Virus record (IMG/VR): IMGVR_UViG_3300021602_000289
Span: 1 to 23,182 of that record
From: a virus
DNA: 23,182 nucleotides
Direction: 5' to 3' (one strand)
Shown here piece after piece: positions 1-5,580 of the stretch. The notes under the pieces were generated by a model. It was given only the letters and a program-made list of their open reading frames with translations. It was not told the origin of the DNA and made no database searches. The translations under genes were made by a program, and so were the position numbers. Each line of letters begins with the position of its first letter. The first letter of the stretch is position 1.

Positions 1-192
1 GGAACAACCCTTGCGGGTGCAAAATATGAAGCCGTTATTGGAAGAACAGTTGCTGGATCTGCTAATTTATATTTATTTACAAATGAAAAAGAACCAAAAC
101 CTTTTGACTACGAACGTCCATTTGGAAATGGTGGATGGGCAACTAGTAAAGGTAGTTTTATGACATTTAGTGGAGTATACGAAAAACAATAA
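1..192 (+). CDS. C-terminal end of an unrecognised phage gene (partial)
   Basis: The first reading frame is open from the window edge to a TAA at 190-192, giving the last 63 residues of a protein that begins outside the window. The visible part is rich in Gly, aromatic and small polar residues, with a GNGGW stretch and a C-terminus ending in YEKQ. There are no Cys residues and no membrane segment. This composition suits a beta-rich structural or tail-associated protein, but I do not recognise a family, so the role is a guess from plus-strand position alone. The following gene starts 20 bases downstream behind its own promoter-like TATAAT. Confidence 0.6.
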   Translation, partial: GTTLAGAKYEAVIGRTVAGSANLYLFTNEKEPKPFDYERPFGNGGWATSKGSFMTFSGVYEKQ

Positions 193-197
193 CAGGG

Positions 198-206
198 TGG
201 TATAAT
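198..206 (+). promoter_or_regulatory. Extended -10 promoter for the Dps-like gene
   Basis: TGG-TATAAT lies at 198-206, with exactly six bases between the hexamer and the ATG at 213. A start point about seven bases after the -10 would fall on the ATG itself, so a leaderless transcript is predicted. No good -35 is seen at 17 bp. The stop codon of the preceding gene is just upstream (190-192). An AGGGTGG at 194-200 could act as a ribosome site only for read-through mRNA. Confidence 0.5.
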
Positions 207-212
207 AGAAAT

Positions 213-668
213 ATGGAACAATTAATCAATACCCTTAAAGAACTGCTTGCAGATACTGTAGCCCTTAAATTTAAGGCTCATGGGTATCATTGGAATGTTG
301 AAGGAGATGACTTCCCACAGGCACATACATTTTTTGAGATGCTTTATAATGATTATGAAGAGGCTATTGATTTATTTGCTGAAAGCCTACGTAGACTTGA
401 TACATATGCTCCATTTAAACTGTCCCGTTTTTCTTCTCTTGCAGTAGATGTTGCAGAAACTGATGTTAGTTCAGATTTTTCAGTAATGGCAGCAGATCTT
501 CTTATTTCAAATGATGCAACACTTGTTAAATTAAAAGATTGTTTTGACATGGCTAATGGTGCTCGTGAGCAAGGTATTGCAAATTCTATTGCAGAACGTA
601 TTGATATGCATCAAAAATGGCATTGGCAACTTAAGGCTATTATTAAACCTGAATTATCAATGGATTAA
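213..668 (+). CDS. Dps/ferritin-like protein
   Basis: Encodes a 151-residue four-helix protein of the Dps branch of the ferritin superfamily. Dps proteins form dodecameric shells that oxidise and store iron, and some bind DNA. The ferroxidase residues line up with E. coli Dps: His26 (in HGYHWNVEG), His38, Glu42, Asp53 and Glu57 match the spacing of His51, His63, Asp67, Asp78 and Glu82. The iron centre at the subunit interface is therefore probably intact. The protein lacks the long Lys-rich N-terminal tail used for DNA binding by many Dps proteins. Dps-like genes occur in other phages, where protection of DNA or iron scavenging has been proposed. The family call is firm, the phage role is inferred. 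The HAD gene follows after five bases, so the two are probably co-transcribed. Confidence 0.88.
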   Translation: MEQLINTLKELLADTVALKFKAHGYHWNVEGDDFPQAHTFFEMLYNDYEEAIDLFAESLRRLDTYAPFKLSRFSSLAVDVAETDVSSDFSVMAADLLISNDATLVKLKDCFDMANGAREQGIANSIAERIDMHQKWHWQLKAIIKPELSMD

Positions 669-673
669 TTTAA

Positions 674-1042
674 ATGGCTACGATAGTAGACATTGATGGA
701 ACTTTATTAAATAATGGGAATCAGCCAATACAAAAAGTAATTGATTATGTTAATGCATTACCTGGATCTTTAATTATTGTAACAGGTAGAAATAAATCAC
801 AAAGAGCAGAAACAGTTAAGGCATTGCGTTCTGCTGGAGTAAAGTATTCTAGATTAATTATGAATCCTGGATCTTCTGCAGAAACAGCAGATTATAAATA
901 TAAAGTTGGAATTAAATTACATAATAGTGTTAGTCTTGCTATTGATAATAATCCTACTATGAGAGCAGCATATGCTAAGGCTGGTATTAAAACAATGGAT
1001 CCAGCAACAATTAAACTAATGAAAAAGTTTTGGGTATTTTAA
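674..1042 (+). CDS. HAD-superfamily phosphatase, small (PNKP 3'-phosphatase-like)
   Basis: A 122-residue HAD hydrolase. Motif I is DIDGT near the N-terminus (nucleophile and acid Asp), motif II is the Thr of IVTGRN at about residue 38, a Lys-containing stretch follows near residue 75, and motif IV is the Asp of AIDNNP near residue 93. There is almost no cap domain. This size and arrangement resemble the phosphatase half of phage polynucleotide kinases and small 5'-nucleotidases, so nucleotide or 3'-phosphate removal is the likely chemistry. No kinase domain is attached. It is the second gene of a plus-strand pair with the Dps-like gene and is convergent with the minus-strand operon beyond the hairpin at 1052-1073. 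Confidence 0.75.
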   Translation: MATIVDIDGTLLNNGNQPIQKVIDYVNALPGSLIIVTGRNKSQRAETVKALRSAGVKYSRLIMNPGSSAETADYKYKVGIKLHNSVSLAIDNNPTMRAAYAKAGIKTMDPATIKLMKKFWVF

Positions 1043-1073
1043 AATAAAAAAACCAGCCTATCTCTAGACTGGT
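1041..1073 (-). terminator. Intrinsic terminator between convergent units
   Basis: A 5-bp stem (ACCAG at 1052-1056 with CTGGT at 1069-1073, plus two further pairs after a mismatch) is flanked by an A-rich run at 1041-1051. On the minus strand the run reads as a U-tract directly after the stem, so it terminates the leftward operon ending at 1091. It may also weakly stop the plus-strand transcript, which meets only a CTTCTT tract. Confidence 0.6.
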
Positions 1074-1090
1074 CTTCTTATAAAGAAAAA

Positions 1091-1375
1091 TTACTTCTTC
1101 TTAGATGCTGCCTTCTTTACAGGAGCCTTCTTAGCAGGTGCCTTCTTAACTGCAACCTTCTTAAGTGCTGTCTTAACGTCTTCTACTAATGGCATTCTGC
1201 CAAAAGCAACGTCATTTGGATTCAATGCCCGAATTGCCACTGGTGCAATCGCAGCCAGTAAAGAGTATGAAAGCGTTCCAAAGTCTGTTACACCAGACAT
1301 ATATAATGCTAGTGCTGCTCCAAGTGTTGATCTTCCATATGATGCTAGTAGTGCCTTGATTTGTGTTGTATTCAT
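1091..1375 (-). CDS. Small membrane protein with Lys/Ala/Pro tail (possible holin)
   Basis: Encodes 94 residues. The reading frame stays open well upstream, but the ATG at 1375 is chosen because a strong AGGAGG sits at 1385-1380 and the longer version would overrun the XapX gene. Two hydrophobic segments (about residues 17-32 and 36-54) are followed by a tail made of KKA-P/KKA-type repeats ending in KKK. Two short membrane spans plus a highly basic C-terminus is a common holin layout, but no holin family is recognised and a DNA- or lipid-binding tail is equally possible. It is the last gene of a four-gene membrane-rich operon that ends at the terminator at 1041-1073. Confidence 0.6.
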   Translation of the reverse strand: MNTTQIKALLASYGRSTLGAALALYMSGVTDFGTLSYSLLAAIAPVAIRALNPNDVAFGRMPLVEDVKTALKKVAVKKAPAKKAPVKKAASKKK

Positions 1376-1383
1376 TATTCCTC

Positions 1384-1542
1384 CTAGGATATAACTCGTG
1401 TTAGTATTGTAAAGCCAATCCATAGACCAATAATTCCTGCGACTCCCGCAAAAACTGGTGGTGCTGGTACTGGCAATTTGAATGCTGCGAAAACTACGCC
1501 ACATCCAAAACCTGTTAATGTTGATAGTATAATATCTTTCAT
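1384..1542 (-). CDS. XapX-domain (DUF1427) membrane peptide
   Basis: A 52-residue protein beginning MKDIILSTLTGFG and ending in a hydrophobic helix followed by LTRVIS. It has two transmembrane segments joined by a LPVPAPPVFAGVAGIIG loop. The Pro-rich LPVPAPP-x-x-AGV-x-GI core is the hallmark of XapX-domain proteins, which are normally about 50 residues long. The biochemical function of the family is not established. The ATG at 1542 directly follows the TAA of the upstream gene (1545-1543), and the stop TAG overlaps the ribosome site of the next gene, so translation is probably coupled. It is not a usual member of a phage lysis set, but its place beside a holin-like protein is suggestive. Confidence 0.75.
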   Translation of the reverse strand: MKDIILSTLTGFGCGVVFAAFKLPVPAPPVFAGVAGIIGLWIGFTILTRVIS

Positions 1543-1710
1543 TTAACTTATTAACCCCTGACTTAGTATTTTATCATAATGTGTTTGGCAAATATCAATT
1601 ATCCTGCTTTCAGAAGAAGCATAAACTTTTTCTGCTTCATCTTTACATTCTTCTATTTCGCAAACTTGAAATGCAAAATAAATTAATGACTTAGGATCTT
1701 TTAATCTCAT
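1543..1710 (-). CDS. Hypothetical 55-residue soluble protein
   Basis: This short reading frame fills the gap between the membrane-anchored protein and XapX. It starts at the ATG at 1710 and ends at TAA immediately before the XapX ATG. The product is helical and charged, with three Cys residues (17, 22 and 41) and no membrane span. It starts MRLKDPKSLIYFAFQ, a plausible amphipathic helix. Reality is supported by exact packing between neighbours, not by a recognised family. AAAGGAATAAAAA just upstream of the ATG can serve as a ribosome site. Confidence 0.55.
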   Translation of the reverse strand: MRLKDPKSLIYFAFQVCEIEECKDEAEKVYASSESRIIDICQTHYDKILSQGLIS

Positions 1711-1713
1711 TTT

Positions 1714-2076
1714 TTATTCCTTTGGTAACATTTCTTCTATAATTTTATATCCAGAAGAAAATCTTTGCATTGCTTCATAGTGTGGATATGCAGACCCAAC
1801 AATACCGAATTTGTCAAAGTATTCAATATCCTTTTCAACCAAATTTTTAAATATCTTTAAATTTGCTTGAACATCCTCAATGTATTCATATGCCCATTCA
1901 CGAGAATCAGATACAAATTTAAGAAAACTTTCTTGTACAACTTTTCCTTCATCGGTATTGTATATTTGTACAAGTGTTTCAATTTCTGCATTTACTTGAT
2001 TAAACTTTTTCTTAAAATAAAAGGTTGTTCCAAAACCACACAAAGTAGTTAAACTCAAAATAATAACATAGACCAT
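1714..2076 (-). CDS. Membrane-anchored coiled-coil protein, unknown
   Basis: Encodes 120 residues from the ATG at 2076. A GTG at 2082 is in frame but lies only two bases from the GAAAGG ribosome site (2090-2085), so the ATG with an eight-base spacing is preferred. Residues 1-19 form one hydrophobic helix followed by a KKK stop-transfer, giving an N-out/C-in anchor. The remainder is charged and helical, probably coiled coil, with an aromatic patch (REWAYEYI) near the middle. No family recognised. It is the first gene behind the promoter at 2098-2126 and heads the XapX operon, so it may be part of an envelope- or lysis-related set, for example a spanin- or holin-regulator-like protein. That is inference only. 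Confidence 0.6.
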   Translation of the reverse strand: MVYVIILSLTTLCGFGTTFYFKKKFNQVNAEIETLVQIYNTDEGKVVQESFLKFVSDSREWAYEYIEDVQANLKIFKNLVEKDIEYFDKFGIVGSAYPHYEAMQRFSSGYKIIEEMLPKE

Positions 2077-2097
2077 TTTCACAACCTTTCAATCTTA

Positions 2098-2126
2098 AGT
2101 ATACTATAGTTACCTGTATTTGTCAA
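2098..2126 (-). promoter_or_regulatory. Consensus sigma70-type promoter of the membrane/XapX operon
   Basis: TTGACA (2126-2121), a 17-base spacer and TATACT (2103-2098) read leftward. The stop codon TAA of the upstream gene (2112-2110) lies inside the spacer. The predicted start is near 2091, giving a leader of about 15 bases with GAAAGG as ribosome site for the ATG at 2076. Confidence 0.75.
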
Positions 2127-2361
2127 TTTCTTCACCTATTGGCTTCCTAACAACTAATACAATAGCGCCATTTTGTTCTAATGCATCCTTTACCCTGTTT
2201 ACATATTTTAATGCTTCTAATTTATCATCATGAGATAAATGAAATAAATCTTTTGCATCAAGTCTAATTGTAATCCAAGCATCATTATCTTCTAATGCGA
2301 TCCCAAAGTTTCTTGGTGCAGGAATGCTATGAAAGGCTCTTCTCATTGCATCAGTATACAT
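2110..2361 (-). CDS. Hypothetical 83-residue protein
   Basis: Starts at the ATG at 2361 with GGAGA about nine bases upstream, inside the end of the WhiB gene. The protein has a mixed alpha/beta pattern: a beta strand DAWITIRLDA, a helix with HDDKLEALKYVNRVKDAL, and a final strand AIVLVVRKP. It has no Cys and no membrane span. I do not recognise the family. It is the last gene in the unit that begins with the Cys-rich protein, and its 3' end carries the -35 and spacer of the next promoter. Confidence 0.65.
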   Translation of the reverse strand: MYTDAMRRAFHSIPAPRNFGIALEDNDAWITIRLDAKDLFHLSHDDKLEALKYVNRVKDALEQNGAIVLVVRKPIGEEIDKYR

Positions 2362-2362
2362 C

Positions 2363-2647
2363 TTAACTCTCCATTGTTAATGACTGCCACATAATTCCCC
2401 AGTCTTTTTTAGTTTTGTGCTTATTAAATTCTTTAGAAATTTCTCCATTTTCCAAATATACTCCTCCCCAAACACCCCATTCTTTTTCTGATATTGCAAC
2501 TGCAAAACATGTTTTTTGAACAGGGCATTGACGACAAATAGCATCAATGCTTGGTCTAATGGTTTGATCTTCTTCATATTTATCAAAGAATAAGTTAGTA
2601 TCATAATCTAGACACTTTGAGTTATCTTTCCATAAGTATCTTTTCAT
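2363..2647 (-). CDS. whiB-like: WhiB-family Fe-S transcription factor
   Basis: A 94-residue Wbl protein from the ATG at 2647. The frame is open further upstream but would overlap the preceding gene; CGGAG inside the end of that gene supports the later start. Four Cys are conserved with WhiB spacing: Cys12, Cys38, Cys41 and Cys47 (CxxC then C five residues on), followed by the Wbl signature GVWGG at 58-62. Wbl proteins bind a redox- and NO-sensitive [4Fe-4S] cluster and contact the sigma A region 4 of RNA polymerase. Phage versions are known; WhiB of mycobacteriophage TM4 represses host whiB2 and affects septation and superinfection. The Lys-rich C-terminus (KHKTKKDW) may contact DNA. Wbl proteins are confined to Actinobacteria and their phages, so this is the main host clue. 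Confidence 0.9.
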   Translation of the reverse strand: MKRYLWKDNSKCLDYDTNLFFDKYEEDQTIRPSIDAICRQCPVQKTCFAVAISEKEWGVWGGVYLENGEISKEFNKHKTKKDWGIMWQSLTMES

Positions 2648-2648
2648 A

Positions 2649-2855
2649 TTACTCCGTATACTTATTCGGTATCTTCCATCCTTCATTCTCGTAGGAATAA
2701 ACTTTCTTGATGTGCCATTTGCCATTTACAAATGCTCCATCTACCTTAAACATTGCAGCAGGATTTCTATTTACCTCTACAACATTCCATCCATCCCATG
2801 AAAGGTTTGGATATTTCTTAACAATTTTTTCCATTGTATTTAAATCTTTAATCAT
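2649..2855 (-). CDS. Hypothetical 68-residue protein, Trp-rich
   Basis: Starts at the ATG at 2855 with AGGGG eight bases upstream, which overlaps the stop region of the preceding gene. The product is a compact beta-type protein with WDGWNVVEV, a FKVDGAFVNGKWHIKKVY two-strand hairpin, and GWKIPNKY at the end. Four Trp residues in 68 suggest a folded domain and not a spurious frame. No family recognised. It is followed directly by WhiB, whose ribosome site is in its last codons, so the two are translationally linked. Confidence 0.65.
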   Translation of the reverse strand: MIKDLNTMEKIVKKYPNLSWDGWNVVEVNRNPAAMFKVDGAFVNGKWHIKKVYSYENEGWKIPNKYTE

Positions 2856-2867
2856 TTTACTTTCCCC

Positions 2868-3218
2868 TTAGTATCTGAATATTCCAACTTCAACATTATT
2901 TTGTTCTGCAGATTCAACTATTTTAGAAACTGACTCTTTAGGTTTACTAAAAAATGCAAAATAATTAAAAGATGCTATATTTTCTTTTAGCCATGAAGGT
3001 GGAACTTTATAGACTTTAATTTTTTTACCACGAGATTTAAAACTTCTTTCAGAAATATTTGTAAATTCTGAAGCAAAAGAATTAACATTTTTTGGACCAG
3101 CAGAGTATATGTGTAGTTCATTATCTGTTTCGTTCATTCCAGATATTGCAACACCCATTGCTCTAAGAAAAACACTATAGTCATTAAAACTAGTAGTGCC
3201 CTGAATTCCCACTATCAT
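2868..3218 (-). CDS. Conserved-looking alpha/beta protein, possible SLOG/Rossmann-type fold
   Basis: A protein of 116 residues from the ATG at 3218. An ATG at 3230 is also in frame but has a GGG directly abutting it, whereas the later one has GGGA at a better distance. It opens with a beta strand and Gly-rich turn (IVGIQGTTSFNDY), then a helix, a strand ending YSAGP, and later VPPSWLKENI. This beta-turn-helix start followed by a second strand with a small-residue loop is like nucleotide-sensing SLOG/DUF2493 proteins that bind nucleotide-like ligands. The resemblance is by pattern only and key residues cannot be verified. It overlaps the upstream gene by about 30 bases. Confidence 0.55.
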   Translation of the reverse strand: MIVGIQGTTSFNDYSVFLRAMGVAISGMNETDNELHIYSAGPKNVNSFASEFTNISERSFKSRGKKIKVYKVPPSWLKENIASFNYFAFFSKPKESVSKIVESAEQNNVEVGIFRY

Positions 3219-3606
3219 CTTTTTTCCCATCCCTAATATTATCTAGTATAAAAAGCATATCGTCTATTTCTTTTTTAGACATGCTACCTGTATCAACTGG
3301 TACAGCAGTATTTGGATCAAATTGTCCATTATACAAATCTGCACAATAAAAAACATTTTGACTAACCCAATATGCTTTATTATTAGGAGCCATAACTACT
3401 TTTATAGTTGTTTTTTCGTTATGAAGTTTTGATTGAGAAGGTTTGCTTGACTTTAGTTGTGAGTTTGATGGCAATGAGTCTTTTATAAGACTATGTATCG
3501 TACTCTGTCTAAAGATTGGCTTACCTAAAGAAAACTTTTGCTTTCTTATTCTAATAAGTATATCAAAGATAACTAACCCTGTCAACACGTATAAAATGTT
3601 ATTCAT
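3190..3606 (-). CDS. Membrane-anchored protein of unknown function
   Basis: Encodes 138 residues from the ATG at 3606. Residues 3-20 (ILYVLTGLVIFDILIRI) form a single transmembrane helix followed by basic residues, so the bulk is probably cytoplasmic. A Ser/Lys-rich linker (about 40-65) leads to a compact domain with KVVMAPNNKAYWVSQN, one Cys and a C-terminal acidic helix. The last residues are Gly/Ser/Asp-rich and the end overlaps the next gene. CGGAA upstream may be the ribosome site. No family recognised. It lies directly after the Cys-rich gene, from whose promoter it is probably expressed. Confidence 0.6.
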   Translation of the reverse strand: MNNILYVLTGLVIFDILIRIRKQKFSLGKPIFRQSTIHSLIKDSLPSNSQLKSSKPSQSKLHNEKTTIKVVMAPNNKAYWVSQNVFYCADLYNGQFDPNTAVPVDTGSMSKKEIDDMLFILDNIRDGKKDDSGNSGHY

Positions 3607-3620
3607 TTTTTATTCCGTAT

Positions 3621-3875
3621 TTATGCTCTTGGAAAGAAGTTTCCACCCCAAAGAGATTTTGTTGTTGGAACAGAATTTTGCTTGCCCATCTTGTCTGCAG
3701 CACATTGAACACAATCACCGCAATCACAAGTCCCCTGGCATTCTGGACAGTCGCATGTAGGTGGCAGTACAGCCTTGCCCATATCTGCGCCACAAACAGG
3801 GCAGTCTGGACAATCAACGTTCATTTCTTTACATGTGGCACAGCCACAGCCTTTATACTCTTTAATTATATCCAT
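3621..3875 (-). CDS. Cys-rich metal-binding protein (metallothionein/zinc-ribbon-like)
   Basis: An 84-residue protein with 13 Cys, all between residues 10 and 58, arranged in CxC and CxxC pairs: 10, 12, 15, 22, 25, 28, 41, 43, 46, 50, 52, 55 and 58. Two clusters are visible, CGCATC plus CPDCPVCG, then CDCPEC plus CDCGDCVQC. This density allows several Zn or other thiolate-bound metals and resembles metallothionein more than a single zinc ribbon. Few aromatic residues occur before the C-terminal LWGGNFFPRA. No named family is recognised. Its ATG at 3875 lies six bases from a TATAAT, predicting a leaderless mRNA, and it is the first gene of a unit that includes WhiB. Both products bind metal through Cys, which may or may not be meaningful. 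Confidence 0.75.
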   Translation of the reverse strand: MDIIKEYKGCGCATCKEMNVDCPDCPVCGADMGKAVLPPTCDCPECQGTCDCGDCVQCAADKMGKQNSVPTTKSLWGGNFFPRA

Positions 3876-3881
3876 AGTATG

Positions 3882-3891
3882 ATTATACCAC
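3882..3891 (-). promoter_or_regulatory. Extended -10 promoter, leaderless, with stop codon inside the -10
   Basis: On the minus strand GTGG-TATAAT occupies 3891-3882 and the ATG of the Cys-rich gene follows after six bases. The TAA in TATAAT is the stop codon (3885-3883) of the upstream gene. No convincing -35 is seen. It matches the plus-strand promoter at 198-206 almost base for base around the -10. Confidence 0.6.
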
Positions 3892-4224
3892 TTTTAAAAT
3901 TCTTTTAATTTCATCTAAAGATTTTTGTCTTTCTTTAGGAAGTTTGGCTATTTCTTCTTCATTTAATGCTTTTTCATTAATAGTTACCTTTGGATTATCC
4001 TCTAATAGATCATCTATATCTAAAAAACCACGCTCCCAAAAATACATGATCTCAGAATTAACAAAATTTAAATGCTCATTGTATAGTTCAGGCATAATTT
4101 CTTTAAGTTTATTGGTAAATGTGTATAGAATCTCTCCGCTCTCTATATCAATACCACCAACTTCAAGACCACCCTCAAGGATTAATTTATCAATTATTGC
4201 ATTCTCAATATCTTCTTCGTTCAT
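3883..4224 (-). CDS. Hypothetical acidic helical protein
   Basis: Encodes 113 residues from the ATG at 4224, which forms an ATGA overlap with the stop of the upstream DUF2061 gene and has GGGGAAG upstream. An in-frame ATG four codons earlier at 4236 is possible but lies deeper inside that gene. The protein is acidic, mostly helical, with a central YFWERGFLDIDDL segment and a basic C-terminal helix. It has no Cys or membrane span. No family recognised. Its stop codon forms part of the promoter of the next gene. Confidence 0.6.
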   Translation of the reverse strand: MNEEDIENAIIDKLILEGGLEVGGIDIESGEILYTFTNKLKEIMPELYNEHLNFVNSEIMYFWERGFLDIDDLLEDNPKVTINEKALNEEEIAKLPKERQKSLDEIKRILKVV

Positions 4225-4424
4225 TTTCTTCCCCATTGTATTTTATTCCAAATACGCTCATGAAAATAATAAAGAATTATTTTTGTAAAAACTTCAACAC
4301 TAGCAATACCAATAGCCCATTTTCCACTACCAGTGATTATCCAAGAAATAATAAAAGTATCTATTGATCCAGTAATTCTCCATGTTATTGCTTTTATGGC
4401 AGATCTTGATTTACTTACTTTCAT
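4221..4424 (-). CDS. DUF2061 small membrane protein (first copy)
   Basis: A 67-residue protein with the full DUF2061 pattern: RSAIKAITWRITGSIDTF at the start, two transmembrane helices (about 22-34 and 37-54), and the closing signature YYFHERIWNKIQWG. DUF2061 proteins are small bacterial inner-membrane proteins of unknown function. Its ATG overlaps the stop of the upstream fusion enzyme (ATGA at 4424-4421), so translation is coupled. A second DUF2061 protein is encoded at 6173-6376. Confidence 0.85.
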   Translation of the reverse strand: MKVSKSRSAIKAITWRITGSIDTFIISWIITGSGKWAIGIASVEVFTKIILYYFHERIWNKIQWGRK

Positions 4425-5176
4425 AAACCCATATCTTTTCTTTTTTGTGTGGCAGATATTGAGTGAATTTCTGCACCCAAATCTACTTGTTCAATTTTAT
4501 ATCCAACATCACGACCATATACAATGTTTGTAATGTTAGGTAGTCTTAGAACTAATGTGTTACCATTTATATTTTGTCTCCAAATTAAATCTTCTACCTG
4601 TTTGAATTGCATAGGATCTTTTTCAGATGTACCATAAGTGTTACGAACACCCACTAAAACCTGTGCAGTACGGTTGTGAGCCTCTTGTTTCAGTGCTTGG
4701 TGGCCTTCATGCCAAGGTTGGTACCTGCCAAGTTGCAAGGTAGTTGGAGCAGACCAATCAAAAAGTTCACCTAATTCAATTACAAGATCAGCCTCTTCTT
4801 TAATTGTCATTCCTTCTTTAATATGTATATCAACATAAGATGGATCTTCCCACATCTTATTTGTATCTTCAAATCTACCCTGCTTAATTCTATCTACCCA
4901 TACCACTAGATTTGCAAAACCAAATGCTCTGCGAGTTTCTTCTGTAGGGCATATAAAGTCTACAATAACATTAAACCCTTGTTTAGATAATAATACTGCC
5001 ATTGCACCCATGCGCCTTGCTTGTTCAACCCTGTCTTCTGAAGTAAAACCAAGATCAGAGTTAACGCTAGCACGAATTTCGTCTGCATTTAAATGAATAG
5101 CATTAATACGTTCTTTAAGCGATAATGCTAATTCTGTTTTTCCTGCACCAGGAAGTCCTATAATTTGTATAATCAT
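4421..5176 (-). CDS. APS-kinase-like P-loop kinase fused to an HxGH nucleotidyltransferase
   Basis: Encodes 251 residues in two domains. Residues 1-140 are a P-loop kinase with Walker A GLPGAGKT (7-14), HLNADEIR (28-35) and VIVDFICPTEETRRAF (70-85), the pattern of adenylylsulfate kinases (CysC). Residues about 145-251 are a nucleotidyltransferase with LGRYQPWHEGH (His156 and His159 of the HxGH site), GRDVGY at 221-226 and ISATQKR (240-246), the equivalent of the ISxTxxR motif of NMN, pantetheine-phosphate or glycerol-3-phosphate nucleotidyltransferases. A kinase plus adenylyltransferase in one chain recalls bifunctional ATP sulfurylase/APS kinase and NadR, but the cytidylyl/NMN-type second domain is much smaller than ATP sulfurylase. 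The substrate is unknown; PAPS-type, NAD-type or sugar-alcohol activation are all open. It overlaps SNase by ATGA. Confidence 0.8.
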   Translation of the reverse strand: MIIQIIGLPGAGKTELALSLKERINAIHLNADEIRASVNSDLGFTSEDRVEQARRMGAMAVLLSKQGFNVIVDFICPTEETRRAFGFANLVVWVDRIKQGRFEDTNKMWEDPSYVDIHIKEGMTIKEEADLVIELGELFDWSAPTTLQLGRYQPWHEGHQALKQEAHNRTAQVLVGVRNTYGTSEKDPMQFKQVEDLIWRQNINGNTLVLRLPNITNIVYGRDVGYKIEQVDLGAEIHSISATQKRKDMGL

Positions 5177-5580
5177 TTTTTGGTATTTTCCCTTATTTTG
5201 GCAAGTGCTACAAAATCTTTAACTTTAGTTTTTCCAAGATATGCCCATGCATAACCATCATTAATCATGTGATCATTGACTGAAATTGTATCTTCATTAA
5301 TATAAAGCCATCCAAGAATTCGACCATATTTTTCAGATGAATCTATTTTTTCTGTTTTAATTATAATAGTTTTTGCATCTTTTAATTTTTTCTTTAAATA
5401 TTCTTTTGCTTCAAGTCCAAGAATTTTTTCAGCCTTATCTGTTGTTCTTGATTCAGGTGTATCAATACCTGCCAAACGAACCCTGGAATTAAATGAAATA
5501 TCAAATCCTAAATCTATATCTACATCAATTGTATCTCCATCAACAACATTTGTAATATTTTTTACATGATATTCATACAT
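5173..5580 (-). CDS. Staphylococcal-nuclease-like (SNase) thermonuclease
   Basis: A 135-residue SNase-fold nuclease. The active-site elements are present: VVDGDTIDVDIDLGF near residue 12 (Asp for Ca2+), RVRLAGIDTPES with Arg35-, Asp40- and Glu43-equivalents near residues 33-44, and the second Arg in KYGRILGWLY near residue 87. These residues hydrolyse DNA and RNA with Ca2+. There is no signal peptide, so it acts inside the cell, for instance in host DNA breakdown or phage nucleotide recycling. Its ATG shares a base with the stop of the DUF7455 gene (TAATG) and its stop overlaps the next ATG. Confidence 0.9.
   Translation of the reverse strand: MYEYHVKNITNVVDGDTIDVDIDLGFDISFNSRVRLAGIDTPESRTTDKAEKILGLEAKEYLKKKLKDAKTIIIKTEKIDSSEKYGRILGWLYINEDTISVNDHMINDGYAWAYLGKTKVKDFVALAKIRENTKK

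Noticed and set aside
1376-1504. N-terminal extension of the Lys-tailed membrane protein to 137 residues
   Set aside because: The extension overlaps the XapX gene and ignores the strong AGGAGG in front of the ATG at 1375; the extra residues are Ser/Arg/Thr-rich and not protein-like.
2648-2725. Longer WhiB protein starting at 2725
   Set aside because: Would add 26 residues overlapping the preceding gene; the ATG at 2647 has CGGAG at good spacing and gives a normal Wbl length.
3443-3760. Plus-strand frame of 105 codons over the anchored protein and Cys-rich gene
   Set aside because: It crosses the end of one minus-strand gene and most of another, has low-complexity composition and no start signal; the minus-strand frames have consistent domains.
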